This document shows, piece by piece, positions 17,558 through 26,331 of a stretch of 64,000 nucleotides of DNA; positions within the stretch are counted from its first letter, which is position 1; every line of letters starts with the position of its first letter. The DNA comes from Schizochytrium sp. TIO01 (Eukaryota; Sar; Bigyra; Thraustochytrida; Thraustochytriidae). Under the pieces are notes generated by a model, which was not told where the DNA came from, did no database searches, and was given only the letters and a program-made list of their open reading frames with translations. Both the position numbers and the translations under genes were made by a program. Location of the stretch: positions 2,106,001 through 2,170,000 of the forward strand of contig SMSO01000035.1 in assembly GCA_004764695.1 (NCBI GenBank), in the 5' to 3' direction.

Positions 17558-20500
17558 TTACTCTTCTTTGTCGGTAGCCTCGGTCTCCTTCTTCTTAGTA
17601 TCCTTACCAAAATCGGGAGAAGGCACCTCAAGGGAACCATGTGGGAACTTCTTAAGGATTGACGCCTTAAGGTCATCTAACAGGGACTGAGAGGCTCCAA
17701 GGCCAGTCAGCTCTTCATGCATATCAGAAAGATCCTGGAAAAAGGCAGACTCCGGGAGATCACCCACTATGGAGGTCAAGGTTTTCTCAGCAGACTCAGC
17801 AACTTGAGCATCAACGCGAATCATCGCTACAGCTGCAGCAACGCGACTCGAGATGGAAGGGCTACCAGAGTTCTCCTTGAAAAAAGCGCTAGCTGCATCA
17901 GAAGGCGACCCATCAATAAGAGGCGCTGCATGAGACTCTACAGCAGTTCTAACAGACTCGGGGATCTCAACACTTTCAGAGATGGCAACGTTGACATCTT
18001 CATCAGAAGTAGACTTTCCAGCCCAAGGGGCATAAGTAACCTTACTGCTTTGCACAAGCTGAATAAACGGAGCGAGACGACTGAATACAGCAGGATTCTT
18101 GGCACCCCCAGGAGCCAAATCAACAGCACAGCACAGAGCACGAAGGGCCTGAAGGTACTTGCCACGGCGCACTTCCACATCAAAGATGCAAAGTTGCGTA
18201 TCAAGACGGGACGGGGCAAACTTGCGAAGAACTTCACAAAGCTTGTGCGCTTCCTCGAGAGGACTATCCGCATATTTTGCGAGAAGCTTAGCCCCCTTGG
18301 GGTCCTCATCAGTCGCAACACGAGAACGCTTGGCCTTGTCCTCGCCTTCATCCTCTCCTTCTTTCTTCTCACCCGACTCTTCCTCTTGCTTACGCTTCGC
18401 CTCCTCTTTACGAGCCTTGGCCTTAGCCTTCTTCTTTTCAGCAGCAGACATGCCAGAGAAACTATCTTCAGAGGATTTCTTAGCACCACCTGAAGAGCCT
18501 TCCTCACCGTCGCCAGACTTGGATGGAGCATCCTTCTTAGCTTTCTCAACAACAGCGGAGTACTTCGCTGGCTTATCATGAAGCTCGAGGAGACAATCAA
18601 TAACGCCCTTAGCCGCACGACCATACGCGGGATGTCCGCGAACATGGTCCTCATAACGAATTGTAGATACATATGCGCGCATTGTAGCCTTGCGCAAGCA
18701 ATACAAGTGGAATTCAAGTTGGTCTTCTTCAAAGTCATCGTAATGCTCAACAATGGCTGCATAGAACTTCAGAGCAAGTTGAAGGTCTCCAATCCTCTTG
18801 AAAGAGCGGGCAATTTCGATTTCAAACCAAACAGCCTGCATCTCTTTGAGGTAGCCACGGCTGTCACCCTCGTGTTTGGTGAAAAGACCAACCACATCTT
18901 CGGCCTTGTCAATCTGACCGGCTCTTAACAGATACTTGGTAGCCTTGGAGTTAATCCACTTGTCTGCAAGGTCGAGTTCCCGGCCCGACTCCATTGCAGC
19001 AGCAGCACCAATAAAATCTCCCATATGCTTGAGGATCCGTGCTTTAACCTGTAAAATTCAACGAACTAGATGTTAGATATCCCTGTCATACAACAAACAT
19101 ACAAATTGTTTTTCATTCAATGCCAACAATGACTTGAAGATCATATCATGGATGTTCACCCAACGAGCAATACCAGCACCAAAGGATCAGCAAACGTTGT
19201 TTTCATGGACGGGTGACCGTAGTCCCAGTCCTCTAAAGGTGTAGAATAGAATTTTTGCCATCATCTCCAACGTTGCTGGTCTTGTTCCATCTTTGAACAA
19301 ACTGATAAACAATAAAGATAAGCTGAGAATTTCAGCAAAATAAAACGAGATGCACTTACTACAAAAAGATCCAACGTGGTCGGCGTGTGCTCAATCGCCC
19401 TCTCAATCGTTGCAAGCGCCTTATCCTGTTATCGATGAAGCCATTGAAAACATGTTAGTACTTCCAAGTTGCTTAACCCAGACACAAACACTAAACCCCT
19501 CCAGCCCAGCCCAGTGCGTAAATGCCATGCTACTGAATGTTAAAAATCCATCAGAATGCTAAAGTTGTTTGCTCCTCAAAGTATTTCAGTACAGGTCTGT
19601 GAATAGTTCTTTCCTCCCGCGGATCTGTCAACAATCTAGCAGCGCACGCCACAGTGCGCATAAACATTTACACACAAGATTAACACCACCTACCCACCTT
19701 CGACCCACTTCCCCAAAACATCTGCGTGTTCTGCACATTGTCATTGTCAAAAGGACCCGTCCATCAGAATGCTAAAGTTGTTTGCTCCTCAAAGAATTTC
19801 AGTACAGGTCTGTGAATAATTTTTTCCTCCCGCGGATAAGAAGCTTAACAGACAATGAGACAGAAAGCAGAACACACAACTACCCAAAACACCCCACCCC
19901 ACCATCACACCAACTGTTGCAGGCACTTCGGTGCCTGCATAGATACTCAGATGACTTACGGACTCCGACATCATGTCATAGTGTTGTGCGAGAAAGAAGA
20001 GAGCCCACAATAACATTGTAGGCGACTCCTTTTCCTTGACAGAATCTCCCTCCAAGGCGGGAAGCTCACTTGTGGCATCCAGTGACTTGACGTAGCCCTC
20101 CACGAGCTCACCAAGAATCTGAACACGTTCCATCGCTTGCTTCTGAATTGACTCTGAAACATCGATGTTGTTACGCAATGCCATTTTATAGATAGGGCGA
20201 AGAGATGAGAAAAGCGAGGGAACGCCCTTTCGCATAGACTGACGAAGAAATCCATCTGCATGTGTGCGAAAAGCCTCACCCTGCAGGTAACCCATGGGGA
20301 TACGACGCACAGAAGTTGGCTTACGCTTCACCGTACCAAATAAATCTTCATACTGCTGCTGTAATGCTGCAATTTGTTCCTCGGAAAGTCTGTAGATTTT
20401 TTAACAGCGTCAAGTTAGTGTTTCGAACCTTGTAAAACCTCAACGTTCGCCAAACCACAGAAGTTGCACACATGTGATACAGTAGACGCTAGATATGACT

Positions 20501-22379
20501 AGATTCTCAGACTGCACCAAAAGATGCGAGTTTCGCTCACCAAGATAACCTGACCCCCGGAGGGTTCTCCCGCGTAATCGCGAGTCCGAGGCAGAGGGCT
20601 ATCCGTATTTGACGATCTGAAGTTTACATCATCGAAAAAATCATATAGGTCTACGGTAAAAAGAGGTGTGCACCATTTTTGGAAACTAAAAAGTTCTGGG
20701 TTTGGCATGCATGGACGGATAAAAATTCACTTACTCCATGGTATCAGCAGGAAGTCTAGAGTTCTCCATCTTACTGACATTCTTCAAACCAAGCGCACAT
20801 GCCTGTAGTTTTGTAAAAAAAATATTAGAAAACGTGTTAGTTCCAACTTGAACAGATCAGAGATAGACAGCATGACATCTTCATATAAGCCCATGTATGT
20901 AAAATCAAAAACTGATATCTATTCGTATGTAGCATGCTCCGTTTCCTCATATCAAGATAGACTGCACGATAAAAAGGAATTTCTAAGAGCGGGCCTTACT
21001 ATCCGCGATACAAAGGCAACTCATATGGTATTTCCCAGAAGGAACCAGAAAGTCGTGGCAGAAAGGATCGCGTTTAAGTTTTTGAGATACTTGCATAAAG
21101 GACTGAAAAAGTTATTCACGCTATAGAGCAACGATTTACTTACCTGCAGGTCACGATGATACATGTAGTTTTCAGGATTGCGCTTAATCAGGAGAGTTAG
21201 AAGCTGACGGGCTTCATCAGAGCGACCAAGAGCGAGAAGAAGCTCAACCTTCTTTTCAAGCCAGGCATTTCGATCTAAAATATCATAGAAGTGACGGTCT
21301 AAGTGGTCAAGAGCAGCCTGCTTATCACCGATCTCTTCAAGAATTTGTAACTTGTACATAAGAATCTCACTCTCTTCGTACGAAGCGTCGCGCTCTGCAG
21401 GAAGCGTGGTGAGGTATTGATCGAGGATTGTGATGGCCATTTTGAGGTTTCCACTGAGATGCTGACCAAGACTGCGAAATGTTTTAACCAATCATGAGGT
21501 AGTATAGTTAGTTTACCGAGTTCAAATCAGGCCATAGAAAAATGACGCATAGACAGTCGGGGAGTGTCACGGCAAGAAAAGTATTGGATGACCGTGCATT
21601 GGGTGATGCGGACGTGAGTGGGGATTACTGATGAAATCTCGCCAGCGACCTTATATGCACTGTGTTCAGAGAACAGTATTGTTGGCTATGTTTTGACTGG
21701 TCCAGAGTGAAAAAGTGCCCTGCAACCAGCTTCGATCAAGCCTATTTAAAACCGTGTTTTGGGATGCCTTTGGACTTTGAGTACAGATTCGTGAAGTAAA
21801 AACACGTTTCCACAAAACATCTAAAGGGTGTGAAAGAGTTGAAATTACGTACCTGTATCCGAGCCAGTTGCTGCGGAGACCGCCTTGTTGACGAACAAGG
21901 TCAAGGCGGCAAGCTGTGAAACCTGGCATATCGCGAATCTGAATCTGAAGAACAGACAGCTCGCGGACGATCTGAAGGTTGTTCGGGTTGAACCTGACAG
22001 CCATCTGGAAACACTTGATGGCTTCCTTGTAGTTTTTGTCGCTACGGTTGATCATTCCGTAGACGTGCCAGCAGACGGCGCTTTTGATGTTGTAGCGCAC
22101 GCCGAGCTTGGCAAGCTCATAGGCCTTGTCCTTCTCGCCCATGCTGTTGTACACGAGGCCCTTCATGGCATTGGTCTCGCCATGTTCGGGAAACTTCTTC
22201 AAGACTGTGTCTGCAGTCTTGATGGCCTTCTTGTACTGCTTGCTCTCCTGAAGTCTGATGAGCTCTTTGAAGAGCCCATCCTCCTTCTTGGGCAAGACCT
22301 GCGTGTTCGCGCCAGCGGCTGCTGGCGCCGCCGGTGCGGCGGCAGGGGCCTTTTTGGCCACCGCTTTCTTCTTGCCCAT
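17558..22379 (-). CDS. NAA15: NAA15-type auxiliary subunit of N-terminal acetyltransferase A (six exons)
   Basis: Exons on the minus strand, in order: 22379-21853, 21471-21144, 20802-20735, 20389-19960, 19425-19360, 19048-17558. All five introns are GT-AG (GTACGT or GTAAGT donors) and phases join cleanly to give 969 residues. The product is a TPR superhelix, and the order of segments follows animal NAA15: exon 1 holds V-C-W-H-V-Y-G and N-W-L-G-Y; exon 2 R-N-P-E-N; exon 4 L-L-W-A-x-x-F-L-A-Q-H-Y-D; exon 6 the Lys/Glu-rich helix with M-S-A-A-E-K-K-K. NAA15 anchors the catalytic NAA10 at the ribosome for cotranslational acetylation of Ala, Ser, Thr, Gly, Val and Cys N-termini. The N-terminus has an added Ala/Pro-rich stretch, and the whole is about 100 residues longer than human NAA15. 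Intron density is far above its neighbours. The call is firm; exact exon edges are my own reading of splice sites. Confidence 0.93.
19549..19624. repeat. 76-bp direct repeat, copy 1, inside NAA15 intron 4
   Basis: Matches 19761-19836 with only a few substitutions. Spacing is 212 bp, and both copies lie inside the same 534-bp intron. Confidence 0.9.
19761..19836. repeat. 76-bp direct repeat, copy 2, inside NAA15 intron 4
   Basis: See the copy at 19549-19624. The two differ at roughly four positions. The sequence between the copies is not duplicated. Confidence 0.9.
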
Positions 22380-22512
22380 TATGGAACTGCTGCCGCCCCG
22401 CCTCTCGCGAATGCCGCTTCCTCGCAACAACGATTGGTCGTTGCGTGAATGGTCGGTCTGCAGTGCTCTGAGAAGCTATCTGCACTCCCTTCGAGTAAGC
22501 GAATTAGCGAAT

Positions 22513-22572
22513 GATTCATTCTCATTCATTCCCATTCATCACTCATTCATTCATTCATTCATTCATTCATTA
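22513..22572. repeat. (ATTC)n, partly degenerate
   Basis: ATTC units with interruptions on the left, perfect on the right. Confidence 0.85.
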
Positions 22573-22815
22573 TTTCACGCACCCTCAGTCCCTTATCATG
22601 CACACGGAGGCCACGCTAGTGCGTCCCACCTTAAACGCCAAGTCCTCCCAACCATCCAAAACAGAGACACAGAGTATCAGAGAATCAGAGAAACAGAATG
22701 AATGTCTCATTACACGTAATAAAGCACTACTACAGAATAGCGCCTCTAAGTTTCATTTAAAGATATTTTCATTCTCAATTTCAAAACAAACCTCTCTTAG
22801 AGAGAGTCACCGTTA

Positions 22816-22916
22816 TCTTTCTCTCTCTCTCTTTCTCTCTCTCTCTCTTTCACTCTTTCTCTCTCTCTCTTTCTCTCTCTCTCTTTCTCTCTTTCTCTCT
22901 TTCTCTCTTTCTCTTC
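22816..22916. repeat. CT-rich polypyrimidine tract
   Basis: About 100 nt of mixed CTCT/CTTT units, almost wholly pyrimidine on the plus strand. Confidence 0.9.
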
Positions 22917-23940
22917 AACGACAAAGAGTACAGCTGGCGCAGCGTGTTAAGAGTCACATACGCCCTGCTAAGGTCCCGCGCTATGAGTGGTAGGAAAGCA
23001 TAGGTAACTCATGGATGGATGGATGGATGAGATGAGTCTACCGCCGCATTTAATGGGAGACAAAAAACACGCAGCTCCATCTCGGCGTCAAGCTCGATGC
23101 TCAGGACGGCAGAGCTCAAGAGCTGCTCCTAAAATGCTCCAACTTCGACTGGGTGGACGATGGCCACGATTTGGCCAAGGTTTACGCAGCGCAGCGATTC
23201 TCGGGAGCAATTTGGAGATGAAATCTGAAGATGTTTGCAATCTTGAAATCGCACCTTATTTCCACTGTATGGAGACGCTGATAGGGTTCACTTAGGGTAA
23301 AGTCCTAAGAGGGGGATCCTTAAAACGTCGATGGTCAACGTTAACAAACATAACATTTGCGAAGCAAATGAAAAAACCAACCTGTGCCATTAATTTGGAG
23401 AGCTAGCTGTGCGTTGGAAATCAAGGGCGGAGTGCAGCTATTTTGACCAGGATGTGGCTGCGATAAAGGCATAGGCGTACCAACTCGATCGATATCCATA
23501 TCTGCGAATCCTGCTTTTCAACTATTTTTTTTTTATGATGGTTTTCTTTTGTGGTTTTTATTTCGTTTTTTTTAAAGTTACTTCCGCATTTTCTTTTTTC
23601 CTTTTCTCTCGGAGGCCGAAATGTCCCATCCGCCTTAAATAGTATAGCTGCAGTGCATATGATACCAGTGTGTTTAAGGTGCTATAAATTACTAAGCTGG
23701 AGCGGCGATACCTAACGAGGTTAGGGACATAGAAAAAGGGCGCAAACAAGCGCCGAAAGTGGTTTGGGGGGGAGGGAAAAAACAGCAATGTTCGCGAAGA
23801 AGTGAAAGGTGATGTTAGCAGATAGTAATAGATAATGTGCTAGGTAATGAAGTGAAGTAGTGCTCTTTTAGGTTGTATAGTTGAAGGTCGATCTCTTAGA
23901 TTTTAAACTACAAAATTTGCAAAACTTGCATTTCATAGAA

Positions 23941-24010
23941 GGAGCTAAGACTCCATCACGGACTAGTTAGACTAACCCGCGACTCAATGAAATGATTTTT
24001 TTTAAATCAT
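23941..24010 (-). ncRNA. Hairpin-bearing 3' flank of the Fanzor gene, candidate guide (omega/f) RNA region
   Basis: Three short inverted repeats are visible: GGAG/CTCC at 23941-23954, GTTAG/CTAAC at 23966-23976, and ATGATTT/AAATCAT at 23992-24010, which overlaps the nuclease stop codon. In IS605/IS607 TnpB and Fanzor systems the guide-RNA scaffold spans the 3' end of the nuclease gene and the adjoining element end. Position and structure fit, but stems this short also arise by chance in AT-rich DNA. The element end and guide start cannot be fixed from one copy. Confidence 0.3.
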
Positions 24011-25798
24011 GTCCTTGGATAGGTAGCGTAAAAGGATGCCTCTTGCGGCATGGACATCACGGTCTGCTACATGGTTGCACTTGGGATTAGGGCATTGGAA
24101 AACCTTGGATGCCCCGAGTTTATGGTGGAGGGTACCGCACTCATTGCATGTTTTTGAAGTGTAGCTCTCTTGGCAAAGAACAAGCTTGCACCACGGGAAC
24201 ATCTCAGCCTTATGAATGAGAGCCTGGCGGAACCCAAAATGGGACCAACGACACATCATTCGAACAGACTTCTTGGATATCCGTCGCTCCATCCTCCTGC
24301 TCATCTTAGAGGTTTCGAATTTAGGCAAGAGAATAACACGATAGTTTTCACAAAGCCAAAGCGCGAGCTTGCGGTGAATCTCAGTGATCTTGTTCTTGAT
24401 CTTGAGTTGGGCGCGATAGAAGGCGCGCTTCAAGGGGGTGTTGAAATCGTATGCAGTTTTCTTTTTATTTTCTTGAGCTTTATCAATCCTGCTTTGGATC
24501 TTATCAACGCGGCGACAGAGATAGAATATGGTTCTAAAATCTTTCCCTGTGCCCCATTCAATGGCGCGGCCATCAGCATCATACATCGTCTGAAACGAGC
24601 GAACACCTGGATCTAGAGCAATGACACTGTGGTGCGCCTTGGGTGCCTGGTCCATTGGACGCTTTTCTTCTTCTCGTAAGAAGCAGAAGTACACATGCCC
24701 AAGGCGATTCATTTGCACACGCATGGCGTTCTTAATCTGACTGGGGAACTTTTCTTTACGTGTTCGGAATTCTTTTAGAAAGTTGGAGGTCTTTGATTTC
24801 TTCGCATTCCAGGTACGTGCATTCACTTCGAAAATCTGTGATTCATCACGCTTGGTCCGAAACTTATAAAAAGATTGCTCATGGACTTTCTTTTGTACAG
24901 CGAGTTCTTCGTTTTTGGCTCGTCCAGAGTTAAGAGCCTTGAAGAAATCCAGAATCCCGGAATCACGGATAGCCTGTGGGACCTCGAGAACCCATTCAGG
25001 AGCATCATGCCTTTCTTTAGATCGAACGGCTTTCTTTTCTCCATAGAGGGCACCATACGTTTGGGGATTCCCATCTTCATCTACTAAAACCTGCTTCGTC
25101 TTGGAATCCTTTTTGATGCACGCTTCTTGATGCAATTTGATGGCTTCTTCCTCGCCCTTCGCCACGTCTCGGTGAAACGCAACGCCAGTATTGTAGGCTC
25201 TTCTAGTGACACCAAACCATTTAAGCAACTGTGTACGCTGATCTTTAGTAGGGTATACCCTGACCTTTTTGGCACGGACAAGGTCATATTCTTTCTTGAT
25301 GGTCTTGCGCGCCTTCGTGCGAGCTCGCTTCTTCCTCGCTGCGTCGTCGCCGTCTATTTTGCGCTGCTCGTTTTCCGTGATGCGATGCCACAAAGACGGT
25401 GATGATTCCGAGGAGGTCTTTGGTGAAGGTGTCTGCGTCTCCGGCATGTGCATCTTGGCCGTGTACCACGATTTTGACATTTTTTCTTTCGAAAAGGTGT
25501 TCCAGGAGGTCGACTGCGATTCGCGCAAGTCGGTCGCGGTGCATGACCACAACTTGGCCGATTCCGCCGCGGTCACAGGCGTCCAGTAGGGAGCACAGGC
25601 CTTGGCGTTTGAAATTGACCCCGCTACCGATGTCTTTGTAGACGGCGGAAGCATCTGGGTAGGCGCGCTGGAGATCGCCAACCTGGCGTTCGAGGTCCTC
25701 CTTTTGCTTGGCCGAGGACACTCTGGCGTAGATAACGGTACATCCAGAGCTGCGTTGCTCGCGGCCGGTGGAACCGCAATCAAAGATGCGCTCAACAT
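24002..25798 (-). CDS. TnpB/Fanzor RNA-guided nuclease (IS607-associated, Fanzor2-like)
   Basis: 598 residues from the first in-frame ATG at 25798. Residues 1 to about 150 come from the overlap with TnpA and look unstructured; the family domain starts near residue 175 (K-K-V-R-V-Y-P-T). Before it lies a basic cluster K-K-R-A-R-T-K-A-R-K that could serve as a nuclear localisation signal. The RuvC centre looks complete: D396 in A-L-D-P-G-V-R, E495 in L-P-K-F-E, and the third Asp in A-D-R-D-V-H-A-A (about 579-581). The zinc ribbon is intact, with C551, C554, C569 and C574. The D-P-G-V-R-S-F-Q-T form is, to my recollection, typical of IS607 copies in protists and giant viruses. Fanzor proteins cut DNA guided by an RNA made from the element's 3' end. 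There is no stop, frameshift or lost catalytic residue, so this copy could be active. Real initiation may instead be at an internal Met (about 25447-25480). Confidence 0.88.
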   Translation of the reverse strand: MLSASLIAVPPAASNAALDVPLSTPECPRPSKRRTSNARLAISSAPTQMLPPSTKTSVAGSISNAKACAPYWTPVTAAESAKLWSCTATDLRESQSTSWNTFSKEKMSKSWYTAKMHMPETQTPSPKTSSESSPSLWHRITENEQRKIDGDDAARKKRARTKARKTIKKEYDLVRAKKVRVYPTKDQRTQLLKWFGVTRRAYNTGVAFHRDVAKGEEEAIKLHQEACIKKDSKTKQVLVDEDGNPQTYGALYGEKKAVRSKERHDAPEWVLEVPQAIRDSGILDFFKALNSGRAKNEELAVQKKVHEQSFYKFRTKRDESQIFEVNARTWNAKKSKTSNFLKEFRTRKEKFPSQIKNAMRVQMNRLGHVYFCFLREEEKRPMDQAPKAHHSVIALDPGVRSFQTMYDADGRAIEWGTGKDFRTIFYLCRRVDKIQSRIDKAQENKKKTAYDFNTPLKRAFYRAQLKIKNKITEIHRKLALWLCENYRVILLPKFETSKMSRRMERRISKKSVRMMCRWSHFGFRQALIHKAEMFPWCKLVLCQESYTSKTCNECGTLHHKLGASKVFQCPNPKCNHVADRDVHAARGILLRYLSKDMI

Positions 25799-25865
25799 CG
25801 TCGCAGGCTGCACAGATTGAACAATGAGACTTGTGATTTGCAGGTTTTTTTACAGGTGAGATCAA
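25284..25865 (-). CDS. IS607-type serine recombinase (TnpA), no in-frame ATG before the catalytic domain
   Basis: The frame is open from a TAG near 25905 to the stop at 25284. The span given begins at a TTG, which is not a normal eukaryotic start. The catalytic domain is well preserved: V-I-Y-A-R-V-S-S-A-K-Q with nucleophile Ser encoded near 25718, G-S-G-V-N-F-K-R, and H-R-D-R-L-A-R with the active-site arginines. Bacterial IS607 TnpA begins with a MerR-type helix-turn-helix. Here that region is missing and replaced by a short Cys-rich stretch (C-x2-C-x2-C, then D-C-G-S). Either the first exon lies upstream beyond an intron (AG sites exist near the 5' edge), or this is a 5'-truncated copy. 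The last part of the frame overlaps the nuclease frame for over 500 bp. Confidence 0.75.
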   Translation of the reverse strand: MISPVKKPANHKSHCSICAACDDVERIFDCGSTGREQRSSGCTVIYARVSSAKQKEDLERQVGDLQRAYPDASAVYKDIGSGVNFKRQGLCSLLDACDRGGIGQVVVMHRDRLARIAVDLLEHLFERKNVKIVVHGQDAHAGDADTFTKDLLGIITVFVASHHGKRAAQNRRRRRSEEEASSHEGAQDHQERI

Positions 25866-25905
25866 CGTTCGTTTGATGTTAGGTTGAGATGCACAAGACT
25901 ATAAT

Positions 25906-26331
25906 GCAGGGCACGAAAATATCTAGGCGGAAATAGATAGCCGTGTTGAGTAGCGGAGAATGCTCTGCTAATTTGGAAAGCGTTGTTGAGGATTTTGCAA
26001 GTTAAATTTGGTGCTTACGAATGCGTGTAAATCAAAGAGGAATTTGTTGTTCATCTAGTTATGAAAATCAGAAAAAGGTCAAATGCGCGCTGTGTATATC
26101 CTTTGGCGTTAAATAGTGCACATATATCCCAAATTTGCTGTTTCTCAAAAAGAAGAAAGTACCCTTCTTCAAATGTAAATAAAACAGCAGAAACTATCTC
26201 ACACAGTAACAACCTCAAAACAGTTGTGACAATCAAGTTGTTCTGATATCACGGTGACGGAGTACATGAAAAAAATCAAAAAGACTTTGGAGTAGTAACT
26301 ACAAAGCCAATTAGATTTATATGTTCATAAT
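25906..26331. other. Spacer between the IS607 element and the GRK-like kinase gene
   Basis: AT-rich. It would contain the left end of the IS607 element if the 5' part of tnpA lies here. I found no MerR-like coding sequence in it on the minus strand. Confidence 0.5.

Larger units (their letters stand above)
22380..24001. other. Intergenic region upstream of NAA15 and 3' of the Fanzor gene
   Basis: No supportable gene. It contains ATTC repeats (22513-22572), a CT-rich tract (22816-22916), a GGAT array (23012-23028), homopolymer T runs near 23523-23575 and, at 23941-24010, several short hairpins described separately. Confidence 0.6.
24002..25905 (-). mobile_element. IS607-type transposable element carrying TnpA and TnpB/Fanzor frames
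   Basis: Contains a serine-recombinase frame (IS607 TnpA type) followed by and overlapping a TnpB/Fanzor RNA-guided nuclease frame on the same strand, the IS607 arrangement. IS607 elements have no terminal inverted repeats and make no target duplication, so the ends cannot be called from a single copy; the limits given are only those of the open frames. The 5' limit is the in-frame TAG near 25905. Confidence 0.85.

Noticed and set aside
17717-18762. Antisense and shifted frames of over 250 residues
   Set aside because: Shadows of NAA15 exon 6, which has strong homology in its own frame.
19549-19836. Possible CRISPR-like repeats
   Set aside because: Only two copies, 76 bp each, in a eukaryotic intron; no array.
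25799-25865. TTG start for the recombinase and GTG start for the nuclease
   Set aside because: Non-ATG starts are not expected in a nuclear gene; the nuclease has an ATG at 25798, and the recombinase start is left open.
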